Below, one piece after another: positions 1-8,074 of a DNA stretch of 64,000 nucleotides. A program made the position numbers and the translations under genes. The DNA lies in NCBI RefSeq assembly GCF_025847235.1, contig NZ_JAOZEW010000001.1:1-64000 (forward strand), read 5' to 3'. The first letter of the stretch is position 1, and each line of letters starts with the position of its first letter. Origin of the DNA: Flavobacterium shii (GTDB taxonomy: Bacteria; Bacteroidota; Bacteroidia; Flavobacteriales; Flavobacteriaceae). The notes under the pieces are model-generated. The model searched no databases. It saw only the letters and a list, made by a program, of their open reading frames with translations, and was not told the DNA's origin.

Positions 1-70
1 AAACTATGCGCAAACATTCCACAAAAGACAACAAAAGAACAGTTTCATATTTTAACAATTGATACAAAAC

Positions 71-98
71 AAAAAAGCCACTCGATTTGAGTGGCTTT
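71..98 (-). terminator. Rho-independent terminator of the tRNA cluster
   Basis: Read on the minus strand, a 7 bp stem (AGCCACT/AGTGGCT) is followed by a run of T. It lies directly downstream of the first tRNA-Arg gene and is its natural terminator. Confidence 0.8.
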
Positions 99-101
99 TC
101 G

Positions 102-175
<74 letters not shown>

Positions 176-246
176 TTTTTCGACTTAATCTTAATATTCA
201 ATAGAAATAATTACACTTATTTCCACAACCTAAGACTCTATAAAAT

Positions 247-273
247 AAAAAACCCGCTCGTTTGAGTGGGTTC
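247..273 (-). terminator. Terminator between the two tRNA-Arg genes
   Basis: On the minus strand a stem ACCCACTC/GAGCGGGT (one mismatch) precedes a T-rich tract. It follows the second tRNA-Arg gene, so each tRNA-Arg copy may end its own transcript. Confidence 0.65.
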
Positions 274-278
274 TTATG

Positions 279-352
<74 letters not shown>

Positions 353-383
353 ATTTGTTTTAAAACTCAATGAAAAGTTTTAG

Positions 384-458
384 TCGGGGTGGCAGGATTC
401 GAACCTGCGGCCTCCTGCTCCCAAAGCAGGCGCGATAACCGAGCTACGCTACACCCCG
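384..458 (-). tRNA. tRNA-Pro (anticodon TGG)
   Basis: The acceptor CGGGGTG pairs with CACCCCG, the anticodon loop TTTGGGA gives TGG, and the T arm contains GGTTCGAATCC. The discriminator is A and CCA is not encoded. It is part of the minus-strand cluster. Confidence 0.96.
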
Positions 459-475
459 AAGGCAAAATTTTTATG

Positions 476-559
476 CGGAGAGACAGGGACTCGAACCCTG
501 GCACCGATCACTCGATGACAGTTTAGCAAACTGCTCCATTACCACTCTGGCACCTCTCC
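476..559 (-). tRNA. tRNA-Ser (anticodon GCT)
   Basis: This is a class II tRNA with a long variable arm (ATCGAGTGATCGGTG region). The acceptor GGAGAGG pairs with TCTCTCC, the anticodon loop TTGCTAA gives GCT, and the discriminator is G. It is the most upstream gene of the minus-strand cluster. Confidence 0.95.
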
Positions 560-742
560 AAGCTCAGAGAAACGTGTCTCGTTTTGCGGTTGCAAATCTA
601 AGACATCATTCCGTATCTCACAACTATTTCAAAGACTTTTTTCAATATTTTTTCATCTTTTTTCAAAATCACTTCACTATCAAACAAATAGAATTATATA
701 AATTTTACTAATAATTTAAAAATAGAATCAAAACACTCAAAA

Positions 743-773
743 TTTGAATTTGTTTAAATAAAGATTAAATTTG
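743..773 (+). promoter_or_regulatory. Bacteroidota-type promoter of the thiolase gene
   Basis: TTTG at 743-746, a 19 bp spacer, and TAAATTTG at 766-773 match the Bacteroidota housekeeping consensus (TTTG, N19-21, TAnnTTTG). The predicted transcript start is near 778, about 20 nt before the ATG at 799. The rest of 560-742 shows nothing else. Confidence 0.65.
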
Positions 774-798
774 CTTCATTAACTAAATCACACAGAAA

Positions 799-1977
799 AT
801 GAACAAAAGAGTTGTTATTGTTTCTGCCGTTAGAACCCCTATCGGAAGTTTCATGGGAGGATTATCTACAGTCTCAGCCCCAAAATTAGGTGCTGTTGCT
901 ATTAAAGGAGCTTTAGAGAAAATACAATTAGACCCCAATTTAGTTGATGAAGTATTCATGGGTAACGTAGTACAAGCAGGAGTTGGTCAAGCTCCAGCAC
1001 GTCAGGCAGCTTTATTTGCCGGATTATCTAATGAAGTAACTTGTACGACTGTAAACAAAGTTTGCGCATCAGGAATGAAAGCAGTTATGTTCGGTGCTCA
1101 AGCAATTGCTTGTGGGGATGCCGAAATCGTAGTTGCTGGAGGAATGGAAAACATGAGTTTGATTCCACATTATGTACAAATGCGTAATGGTACTAAATTT
1201 GGTCCAACTACAATGGTTGATGGAATGCAAAAAGATGGTTTGACGGATGCTTACGATAACAACGCAATGGGAGTTTGCGCTGATTTATGTGCAACTGAAT
1301 ACAACATCAGCCGAGAAGAACAAGATAATTTTGCCATTCAATCATACGAAAGAAGCGCAAAAGCTTGGGACGCAGGAAAATTTGATTCAGAAATCGTTCT
1401 CGTTGCAGTACCACAAAGAAAAGGAGATCCAATAATCGTATCAAAAGACGAAGAATACACTAATGTTAAGTTAGATAAGATCCCTTCATTAAATGCAGTT
1501 TTCACCAAAGACGGAACTGTAACTGCTGCAAACGCTTCAACTATAAATGATGGTGCAGCTGCTGTAGTATTAATGTCCGAAGAAAAAGCGATTGCCCTAG
1601 GTTTAAAACCGCTTGCTTACATAAAAGGTTATGCAGATGCTGCACAAGAACCAAAATGGTTTACAACAAGTCCGGCAAAAGCATTACCAAAAGCATTAGA
1701 CAAAGCAGGAATCTCAATAAGCGATGTAGACTATTTCGAATTCAACGAAGCTTTTGCTGTTGTTGGATTAGCAAATTCAAAAATATTAGATCTAGATAAC
1801 GATAAAGTAAACGTAAATGGTGGTGCGGTTTCATTAGGTCACCCACTAGGTTGCTCAGGAGTTCGAATTATCGTAACTTTAATCAATGTTTTAGAACAAA
1901 ACAATGCCAAAATTGGCGCAGCTGCTATTTGTAATGGTGGTGGTGGAGCTTCGGCAATTGTAATCGAAAGAGCATAA
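799..1977 (+). CDS. atoB: acetyl-CoA C-acyltransferase (thiolase)
   Basis: This is a 392-residue thiolase that condenses or cleaves acetyl-CoA/acetoacetyl-CoA (or longer 3-ketoacyl-CoA) in the cytoplasm. The nucleophile is Cys89 in NKVCASGMKA. Downstream are GGMENMS, NEAFA (His-loop region), GGAVSLGHPLGCSGVR with the catalytic His, and the C-terminal CNGGGGASAIVIE with the second catalytic Cys. Length is normal for the family. The promoter at 743-773 and the hairpin at 1987-2019 bracket it as a single-gene unit. The symbol is by similarity to biosynthetic or degradative acetoacetyl-CoA thiolases; the exact chain length cannot be read from sequence. Confidence 0.93.
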   Translation: MNKRVVIVSAVRTPIGSFMGGLSTVSAPKLGAVAIKGALEKIQLDPNLVDEVFMGNVVQAGVGQAPARQAALFAGLSNEVTCTTVNKVCASGMKAVMFGAQAIACGDAEIVVAGGMENMSLIPHYVQMRNGTKFGPTTMVDGMQKDGLTDAYDNNAMGVCADLCATEYNISREEQDNFAIQSYERSAKAWDAGKFDSEIVLVAVPQRKGDPIIVSKDEEYTNVKLDKIPSLNAVFTKDGTVTAANASTINDGAAAVVLMSEEKAIALGLKPLAYIKGYADAAQEPKWFTTSPAKALPKALDKAGISISDVDYFEFNEAFAVVGLANSKILDLDNDKVNVNGGAVSLGHPLGCSGVRIIVTLINVLEQNNAKIGAAAICNGGGGASAIVIERA

Positions 1978-1986
1978 ACAAATATA

Positions 1987-2019
1987 AATCAGGAGTTATA
2001 TAAACAATAACTCCTGATT
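1987..2019 (+). terminator. 13 bp perfect hairpin after the thiolase gene
   Basis: Arms 1987-1999 and 2007-2019 pair perfectly around a 7 nt loop. There is no good T run after it, so it is either a terminator of weak type or a 3' stabilising hairpin. The next gene starts 22 bp further on. Confidence 0.55.
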
Positions 2020-2041
2020 ATTAACTCATAATACATCTTAA

Positions 2042-2803
2042 ATGTTCGGAATTTGTAATCTAGCCATAGTGCCTGTTCGATTTGAACCAAGTGACAGAAG
2101 CGAAATTGTTACCCAACTTTTATTTGGAGAACATTTCGAAATTCTAGAACAGCAAAATCAATGGTCTAAAATTAAAATCCAATTCGACGATTACGAAGGT
2201 TGGGTTGATTCCAAGCAATACCAAATAATATCCGAAGCAAATTATAACTTACTATCATCTGATGCACTAATTTTAAATGCCGATTTAATCGATTATATCA
2301 CATCTCCTGATAATTTACTTTTACCTATTCCGCTTGGAGCATCGCTAACTTTTTTAAACAATAGCGAAATAAACACTTCCAATTTTGAATTCGAAGGCAC
2401 AAAAACCAGCGGTATAAAACCTAAAAGCAGCTTAATTAACACTGCATTTATGTACCAGAATGCACCCTATCTTTGGGGAGGAAAAACTCCTTTTGGGATA
2501 GATTGCTCTGGTTTTACACAAATGGTTTACAAATTAAACGGCTATAAAATTCATCGTGATGCCTCACAACAAGCATTACAAGGTGAAGCTTTAAGCTTCA
2601 TCGAAGAAAGTGAAGCCGGCGATTTGGCCTTTTTTGATAATGAAGAAGGAAATATCATTCACGTAGGCATAATCATGAACAATAATTACATCATTCATGC
2701 CAGCGGAAAAGTACGAATTGACCGTCTAGACCACCTGGGAATCTACAATCCCGAAACAAACAGACATACTCATAAACTACGTGTCATCAAAAAGATTATC
2801 TAA
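2042..2803 (+). CDS. C40 family peptidase (SH3b + NlpC/P60)
   Basis: This 253-residue protein belongs to the gamma-D-glutamyl-diamino acid endopeptidase family, which cleaves peptidoglycan stem peptides. The N-terminal part (about 1-65) resembles a bacterial SH3 domain, ending in the typical EGWVDSKQY strand. The NlpC/P60 domain has the catalytic triad Cys155 (GIDCSGF), His207 (IIHVGI) and His219 (YIIHAS). No signal peptide is visible, so it probably acts in the cytoplasm on recycled muropeptides or leaves by another route. The start is the first ATG after the upstream hairpin. Confidence 0.88.
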   Translation: MFGICNLAIVPVRFEPSDRSEIVTQLLFGEHFEILEQQNQWSKIKIQFDDYEGWVDSKQYQIISEANYNLLSSDALILNADLIDYITSPDNLLLPIPLGASLTFLNNSEINTSNFEFEGTKTSGIKPKSSLINTAFMYQNAPYLWGGKTPFGIDCSGFTQMVYKLNGYKIHRDASQQALQGEALSFIEESEAGDLAFFDNEEGNIIHVGIIMNNNYIIHASGKVRIDRLDHLGIYNPETNRHTHKLRVIKKII

Positions 2804-2899
2804 TTCCTCTTTTTCAAATTACAGAAACTTTAGAGCTAATTTATACATCGTAAAAGTAACTTACGTATAAAAATCAGACTTAACTTAAAAATAATTAGA

Positions 2900-3841
2900 A
2901 TGTCAAATGCACCAGAAATAATTGCAGAAATTGATAATTTTTTAGATAAGTATTCACTGAAGAAAAATAAATTAACCACTCAGGATTTAATTAGTTATAT
3001 CGAAGAGAAATGGCATCAGGCAGACGATGAAAAATATAAGATCCACCAGGGAAGTATTTTTATTGGCCGAATGATTAATGAATATATAGAACTACAAGAC
3101 TATAATAATATGCAAAGGTGGCTGGATATGATGGATCTTCATTCTCTATCTCAAAAACACCCAGGTTATATAAACAATTATTACAGTGGCGAATGTTGTT
3201 TAGAATGCGGAAACGAAGAAAAGGCATTAGAATATTTTCATTTATCCTATAATGAAAATCCAGATTATATATTTACCTGTGCACCATTTTGCATTGAGTT
3301 TTTCAATAAGCATCTTGAAAACACTAGAGAACTTCCAGAAAAGCAAGAAGAAGAATCATACTACAATATTATTGAGCTAAAAGATTGGCAATTATTCTTT
3401 AATGAAGAAAACGCATCAATAGAATATGTAATACTAGACGGAGATTCAGATGAAATTGAAGAACATTCAATCGAGCATAATAACGGAATTGAATATCTAC
3501 AAAACAACCAGACAACAATCCTAGAAAGTATCCTTACGAAACTTTTAAGTAAGTATCCCGAATTACAAGAAATCTATGATTATCCCGAGGAGGAAAAACA
3601 GGATTTCATGCCAGATGTAACTCAAATAAAAGATTTTTCAGACCTATTATCACCATCCACGATTTATATAACATCAGTATTCAAAGATGGTATTCCGTAC
3701 ATTGGCTATATGTTTTCATGCTCTTGGGATTCAGAACACGGATTAGGTGTAATGACACATAAAAACAGAATAATCGAAATAGGCGGAGCAGATACTGCAT
3801 TCTCAACTTGGTCAGCAGAAGAAGACTTAAACAAAAACTAA
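2900..3841 (+). CDS. hypothetical protein, helical-repeat N terminus, DUF6985-like C terminus
   Basis: A 313-residue acidic protein with no signal peptide. Residues about 1-140 are helical with a TPR-like stretch (YINNYYSGECCLECGNEEKA). The C-terminal 110 residues contain GIPYIGYMFSCSWDSEHG followed by GVMTHKNRI, a pattern I associate with the uncharacterised DUF6985 family. Such proteins are scattered in Bacteroidota and some small acidic ones act as toxin immunity proteins, but no toxin gene lies next to it here. Its function is unknown. It stands alone, with 97 bp before it and a dispersed repeat after it. Confidence 0.7.
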   Translation: MSNAPEIIAEIDNFLDKYSLKKNKLTTQDLISYIEEKWHQADDEKYKIHQGSIFIGRMINEYIELQDYNNMQRWLDMMDLHSLSQKHPGYINNYYSGECCLECGNEEKALEYFHLSYNENPDYIFTCAPFCIEFFNKHLENTRELPEKQEEESYYNIIELKDWQLFFNEENASIEYVILDGDSDEIEEHSIEHNNGIEYLQNNQTTILESILTKLLSKYPELQEIYDYPEEEKQDFMPDVTQIKDFSDLLSPSTIYITSVFKDGIPYIGYMFSCSWDSEHGLGVMTHKNRIIEIGGADTAFSTWSAEEDLNKN

Positions 3842-3860
3842 GAAATCTTTTTAATCCATT

Positions 3861-3933
3861 TAATCTGTGGCAAAAAAAATTAACCGCAAAGTACACAAAG
3901 ATTTACGCAAGGTTCGCAAAGCTTTTAAAATCA
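3861..3933. repeat. Dispersed intergenic repeat (AATCTGTGGC ... ACCGCAAAG type)
   Basis: The stretch contains TTAATCTGTGGC, TTAACCGCAAAG, CACAAAGATTTACGCAA and GTTCGCAAAGC. Nearly the same words recur at 17850-17917 and in partial form at 15259-15290 and 40617-40665. It is always intergenic, non-coding and low in GC. Confidence 0.65.
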
Positions 3934-3994
3934 AACACTTTTAGGGCAATTTGTGTAATTCTCGGCTAAAACCTTTTAATACAAATCTCCATAT

Positions 3995-4837
3995 TTAATT
4001 AAGACGTATCACTTTTCTAAACTCCGAAGGACTATTCCCCCTCTGTTTCTTAAAGAATTTATTAAAATGACTTTCATCCGCAAAACCAAATTCATATGCA
4101 ATCTCATTGATACGTTTATCACTAAATTGCAAACGATGCTCAATCAGTTTCGTTTTATAATTACTAATATACTGCTGCATCGTTTCATTAGCGTGTTTCT
4201 TAAAGTAACGTCCTAAATACGTATTCGAAATCCCGAAATAATCACTAATCGATTCCGCTTTAATTCGTTCAGGATAATAAATATTATTCTGAATATATTG
4301 CAAGATATCCATTGCTTTAGCCTCACAACCAATATTTACCTGCTCAGGCAAATACTTTGCAATGTTTCTGGCAACCACAATAATTAAAGTATTTACCAAT
4401 TGCTGAATCAGCTCTTTATTATAAACATCCTTATCCTGATGTTCACGACAAATTGCTTCAATCATTACCTTAACCAGACATTTATCAGCGTGATTTTTTA
4501 AAATACACCCAGGCTGATGATTGGCATTTTGCAAAATATACTCTAAACGCTGAATATTCTCATTCTGCAAACTAGAATTCTTCAAGTAAATATCGTTGAA
4601 TCTCAAAAAGAAAAACTTCGTTTTAGACTCAATTGTGAAATTATGACAATCTTCAGGAGTCAACAAAAACATATGTCCCGCATCATATTCAAAAATATTT
4701 TTGTTGATACATTGCGAGCCCGTTCCTTCTAAAATATAAACCAGTTCAAAGAAATTATGACGATCTCCAACATCAGGATATACATCCAGTGTTTCAAAAG
4801 AAACAGTAAACGGTTCATATAGATTTTCTTTTTTCAT
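3995..4837 (-). CDS. AraC family transcriptional regulator (cupin + HTH)
   Basis: The gene encodes 280 residues from the ATG at 4837. The N-terminal 100 residues form a cupin-like effector domain (RHNFFELVYILEGTG, then FEYDAGHMFLLTPEDCHNF). The C-terminal 100 residues are a double helix-turn-helix ending in the signature INEIAYEFGFADESHFNKFFKK. An open frame extends to 4894, but that start lies inside the predicted promoter at 4863-4895, so the later ATG is preferred. The gene is divergent from an aldo/keto reductase and next to a quinone-redox operon; control of those genes in response to a small electrophile is plausible but inferred. Confidence 0.88.
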   Translation of the reverse strand: MKKENLYEPFTVSFETLDVYPDVGDRHNFFELVYILEGTGSQCINKNIFEYDAGHMFLLTPEDCHNFTIESKTKFFFLRFNDIYLKNSSLQNENIQRLEYILQNANHQPGCILKNHADKCLVKVMIEAICREHQDKDVYNKELIQQLVNTLIIVVARNIAKYLPEQVNIGCEAKAMDILQYIQNNIYYPERIKAESISDYFGISNTYLGRYFKKHANETMQQYISNYKTKLIEHRLQFSDKRINEIAYEFGFADESHFNKFFKKQRGNSPSEFRKVIRLN

Positions 4838-4862
4838 AACGCCACTTAAATAATTGATTTTG

Positions 4863-4895
4863 CAAATGTACCTAAAAAACACAAAAATATACAAA
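4863..4895 (-). promoter_or_regulatory. Promoter of the araC-type gene
   Basis: On the minus strand TTTG (4892-4895), a 21 bp spacer and TACATTTG (4863-4870) fit the Bacteroidota consensus. Transcription would start near 4858, about 20 nt before the ATG at 4837. This decides the start codon. Confidence 0.6.
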
Positions 4896-4916
4896 TAAAC
4901 AGCCGTAAAAATGGTA

Positions 4917-4924
4917 TAATTTTG
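4917..4924 (+). promoter_or_regulatory. -7 element upstream of the aldo/keto reductase
   Basis: TAATTTTG matches TAnnTTTG and lies 34 bp before the ATG at 4959. No good TTTG box sits 19-21 bp upstream, which would suit an activator-dependent promoter such as one served by the divergent AraC-type protein. Confidence 0.4.
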
Positions 4925-4958
4925 TCAAACAATTTTCAAGCATATAAAATACAATATT

Positions 4959-5945
4959 ATGGAATATAGAAAACTAGGTAATACCGAACTAGAATTATCA
5001 GCAATTACATACGGAGCATTTGCCATTGGAGGCACAATGTGGGGCGGAAACGAAAAAAAAGATTCAATAGCATCAATACACGCCTCAATCGATAATGGCG
5101 TAACAACATTAGACACCGCACCATTCTACGGATTTGGATTAAGCGAAGAAATGATTGGCGAAGCCCTAAAAACACAAGACAGAACAAAAGTACAATTGCT
5201 AACCAAATTCGGACTTGTTTGGGACGGCAGCAATCAAGGCAAAGGAGAATTCTTTTTTAATGCCGAAGACAACGGAAAACAAATTCCTGTATATAAATAC
5301 GCTTCCAAAACCAATATTATCAAAGAAGTCGAAGAAAGCTTAAAACGCCTTCAAACAGATTATATCGACTTACTACAAATTCACTGGCCAGACTCCACTA
5401 CTCCAATTCAGGAAACAATGGAAGTTTTAGAAACCTTAATCCAACAAGGAAAAATCAGAGCAGCAGGAGTTAGTAATTACAATCCCGAACAAATCAAAGA
5501 AGCCCAAAAAACAATACACTTAGCATCAAATCAAGTTCCTTTTAGCATGTTGAATCAGGCAATTCAAACCGATTTAGTACCGCTTACAATCGCAGAAAAT
5601 ATCGGAATCATCGCTTACAGTCCAATGGAAAGAGGTTTATTAACCGGAAAATATTTCACCGACAGCAAACTAAAAGATAACGATCACAGAAACGGATATT
5701 TCGGTCAGTTTGATCTTCAAAAAGTAAAAACTTTAGTCGAAGAACTAAGCTCTTTAGCCAATACCAAAAATGCAACAGTAGCACAATTAGTTTTACGCTG
5801 GACAACATTACAAAAAGGAATTACAATCGTTCTCGCAGGTGCACGAAATGCCGAACAAGCAATTTCTAATGCAAAAGCAATGGATTTCAACTTATCAACT
5901 TCAGAACTTGACTTTATCGATCAGGCAATTTCAAAAACAAAATAA
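4959..5945 (+). CDS. aldo/keto reductase
   Basis: A 328-residue NADPH-dependent oxidoreductase of the (beta/alpha)8 AKR superfamily that reduces aldehydes or ketones in the cytoplasm. The catalytic tetrad is visible: Asp52 and Tyr57 in LDTAPFYGFGLSEE, Lys83 in TKFG, and His142 in LLQIHWPD. A C-terminal nucleotide-binding stretch (IVLAGARNAEQ) is present. It is transcribed away from the AraC-type regulator at 3995-4837 and followed, after a palindromic repeat, by the mdaB operon. The physiological substrate cannot be deduced. Confidence 0.9.
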   Translation: MEYRKLGNTELELSAITYGAFAIGGTMWGGNEKKDSIASIHASIDNGVTTLDTAPFYGFGLSEEMIGEALKTQDRTKVQLLTKFGLVWDGSNQGKGEFFFNAEDNGKQIPVYKYASKTNIIKEVEESLKRLQTDYIDLLQIHWPDSTTPIQETMEVLETLIQQGKIRAAGVSNYNPEQIKEAQKTIHLASNQVPFSMLNQAIQTDLVPLTIAENIGIIAYSPMERGLLTGKYFTDSKLKDNDHRNGYFGQFDLQKVKTLVEELSSLANTKNATVAQLVLRWTTLQKGITIVLAGARNAEQAISNAKAMDFNLSTSELDFIDQAISKTK

Positions 5946-5954
5946 GAAACATTT

Positions 5955-6046
5955 GGGTGTGACCCGTAAAAAACGGGTCGGGTCATCCGCTAAATCTTTT
6001 ATTTTTTAAAGAAAAAAATAAAAGGATACCGCTGCTCCCCCTCACA
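5955..6046. repeat. Palindromic dispersed element, copy 1
   Basis: This is an imperfect inverted element of about 92 bp. Outer GTGTGA/TCACAC arms flank a small GACCCG/CGGGTC hairpin and a core TCTTTTATTTTTT paired with AAAAAATAAAAGGA. The core order (CCGCT, A, ATCTTTT, AAAAGGAT, CCGCTGCT) is shared with the element at 57278-57361. It encodes no protein. Confidence 0.6.
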
Positions 6047-6079
6047 CAAAACCAATAACTACACATTAGAAGATTAAAA

Positions 6080-6682
6080 ATGAAAAAAATATTTATTATC
6101 AACGGAAGTCAAAATTTTGCACATTCAGGTGGAAAATTCAATGAAACCGTTACCGATTGGACAATTGAATACTTAAAAAGCAAAAATTACGAAGTAAAAA
6201 CAACCGACATAAAACAAGAATTTGACCTTGATGAAGAAGTCGAAAAATTTGTTTGGGCAGATGTAGTCGTTTATCACACATCCGTTTGGTGGTTTCAGGT
6301 ACCAAATGGCTTCAAAAAATACATCGACGACGTATTTACAGCAGGACACAACAAAGGAATTTACAAAAGTGATGGTAGAACCAGAACAAATCCAGATATC
6401 AATTACGGAACTGGCGGACTTTTGCACGGACGCAAATATATGCTAACTACAAGTTGGAATGCCCCTGCAACAGCTTTTACATTACCAGAAGAATTCTTCG
6501 AGCAAACATCTGTAGATGATGGGGTAATGTTTGGCTTTCATAAAATGAATAAATTTGTAGGAATGCAAAAATTAGATGGATTTCATTTTCATGACGTCGA
6601 AAAAGGTGCAACTGCAGAAAATATTGGTATCTTTAAGCAGAATTACACTACACATTTAGAACAAACTTTTAAAACCTTATAA
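6080..6682 (+). CDS. mdaB: NAD(P)H:quinone oxidoreductase, MdaB family
   Basis: A 200-residue flavodoxin-fold enzyme that reduces quinones by two electrons with NAD(P)H and FAD, avoiding semiquinones. The N terminus (KKIFIINGSQNFAHSGGKFN) is the phosphate-binding loop. VVYHTSVWWFQVPNGFKKY and YMLTTSWNAP are family motifs. Length is typical. It is followed after 2 bp by a YgiN-like monooxygenase gene, the same partnership as mdaB-ygiN of Escherichia coli, and then by an MDR reductase, so the three form an operon. Confidence 0.87.
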   Translation: MKKIFIINGSQNFAHSGGKFNETVTDWTIEYLKSKNYEVKTTDIKQEFDLDEEVEKFVWADVVVYHTSVWWFQVPNGFKKYIDDVFTAGHNKGIYKSDGRTRTNPDINYGTGGLLHGRKYMLTTSWNAPATAFTLPEEFFEQTSVDDGVMFGFHKMNKFVGMQKLDGFHFHDVEKGATAENIGIFKQNYTTHLEQTFKTL

Positions 6683-6684
6683 TC

Positions 6685-6963
6685 ATGATTTCAATTACAG
6701 CCATTATTAAAAGTAAAAAAGAAAACATCGAACAAGTTAAAACTTTAATCGAAAATCTGATAAATCAAACCCGAAAAGAAGACGCTTGCGTGCGTTACGA
6801 TCTACACAACGCCGAAAATGTTTTTATCATTTGGGAAGAATGGAAAGATCAATCAGATCTTGACATACACGACAATCAATCTTACTTACAAGAATTCATT
6901 ACAAATAGCGAGAACTTACTTTCGGCACCAATTCAGGTTTATAAAACAGCACAAATACTATAA
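6685..6963 (+). CDS. putative quinol monooxygenase, YgiN/ABM-domain family
   Basis: A 92-residue single antibiotic-biosynthesis-monooxygenase (ABM) domain, a ferredoxin-like fold that usually forms homodimers. Recognisable features are ISITAIIKSKKENIEQVK at the start, EDACVRYDLHNAE, and FIIWEEWKDQSDLDIH with the conserved Glu-Glu-Trp. The gene lies 2 bp after mdaB and 2 bp before the next gene, so translation is probably coupled. In E. coli the paired enzymes oxidise and re-reduce quinols; the same role is inferred here. Confidence 0.85.
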   Translation: MISITAIIKSKKENIEQVKTLIENLINQTRKEDACVRYDLHNAENVFIIWEEWKDQSDLDIHDNQSYLQEFITNSENLLSAPIQVYKTAQIL

Positions 6964-6965
6964 CA

Positions 6966-7946
6966 ATGAGAGCACTTTTTATAAATACTTACGAATCAGA
7001 ATTTGTAAGCACACAAGTAGAAAAACCAACTCCAAAAAAAGGAGAAGTTTTGGTTAAAATACATGCAAGCGGCGTAAATCCAATCGATAACAAAATCAGA
7101 ATTGGAGTTTCTCCTTATGCATCACCCATGTTACCCGCTATTTTAGGAACAGACCTTGCCGGAGTTATCGAAGCAATCGGAGAAGGTGTTACCCGATTCA
7201 AAGTTGGCGACGAAGTTTACGGACTAGCAGGTGGCGTTTTAGGACTTCAAGGAACTCTAGCAGAATATACCGCTGTTGATGCCGATTTGTTAGCCATTAA
7301 ACCAAAAAACCTAACCATGAAAGAAGCTGCCGGAATTCCGCTAGTACTACTTACAGCATGGGAAGGTTTAATCGACAGAGCAAAAGTAAAAAAAGAAGAT
7401 AAAGTCCTTGTACATGCAGGCGCAGGCGGAGTTGGGCACATGGTTGTACAACTTGCAAAAACATTTGGTGCAGAGGTTTATGCAACCGTTTCTAAACAAA
7501 AAGAAGAAATCGTAAAATCGTACGGAGCAACTCCTATTGATTATAAAACCACTCAAGTCGAAGAGTATGTAAACCAATACACAGACGGAAAAGGTTTTGA
7601 TATTATTTATGATACCGTAGGAGGTCAATCTCTTGATGATTCATTAAAAGCCATTCGTCATTACGGACAAATTAGTAGTTGCGCCGCCTTTGGCACACAT
7701 ACTTTAGCAACAAGTTCACTACGTTCAGCAAGTATTCACGGTGTTTTTGTATTATATCCAGCAATTAGTGGCGAAGGAAGAAAACATCACAGCGACATCC
7801 TAACGGAAGCAACAAAATTATTCGAAGAAGAAAAATTAAAACCTCTTATTGATTCTCGAAAATTCACTTTAGACAATGCCATAGAAGCGCATAAAGCAGT
7901 GAGTGATGGTTCTTCTACTGGACGAATTGTTGTAGATATCGTTTAA
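6966..7946 (+). CDS. zinc-independent MDR-type NADP-dependent oxidoreductase (quinone reductase-like)
   Basis: A 326-residue medium-chain dehydrogenase/reductase. The N-terminal GroES-like domain contains SGVNPIDNKIRIG and LGTDLAGVIEAIGEGVTRFK. The Rossmann domain has VLVHAGAGGVGHMVVQLAK. The usual catalytic and structural zinc cysteines are absent, which points to the quinone oxidoreductase/zeta-crystallin branch. It is third in the mdaB operon and ends before a bidirectional terminator. One-electron or two-electron quinone or enone reduction is likely. Confidence 0.88.
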   Translation: MRALFINTYESEFVSTQVEKPTPKKGEVLVKIHASGVNPIDNKIRIGVSPYASPMLPAILGTDLAGVIEAIGEGVTRFKVGDEVYGLAGGVLGLQGTLAEYTAVDADLLAIKPKNLTMKEAAGIPLVLLTAWEGLIDRAKVKKEDKVLVHAGAGGVGHMVVQLAKTFGAEVYATVSKQKEEIVKSYGATPIDYKTTQVEEYVNQYTDGKGFDIIYDTVGGQSLDDSLKAIRHYGQISSCAAFGTHTLATSSLRSASIHGVFVLYPAISGEGRKHHSDILTEATKLFEEEKLKPLIDSRKFTLDNAIEAHKAVSDGSSTGRIVVDIV

Positions 7947-8023
7947 GTTTTATAATAAGACTTACAGGTCTTCAATTTCCATGACTTCCCGTTGGTTTTA
8001 ACCAACGGTTTAATAACAATAAT

Positions 8024-8071
8024 AAAAAAGGCTTTAACCGAATCACTATAGATTCGGTTAAAGCCTTTTTT
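8024..8071. terminator. Bidirectional terminator between convergent genes
   Basis: A perfect 15 bp stem (8030-8044 with 8051-8065), a 6 nt loop, and A6 before and T6 after it terminate both the mdaB operon and the minus-strand methyltransferase gene. A separate 9 bp palindrome sits at 7989-8008 (CCGTTGGTT/AACCAACGG). Confidence 0.88.
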
Positions 8072-8074
8072 AGT

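Noticed and set aside
4838..4894. N-terminal extension of the AraC-type protein
   Set aside because: The extension lies in the predicted promoter (4863-4895) and reads like non-coding AT-rich sequence.
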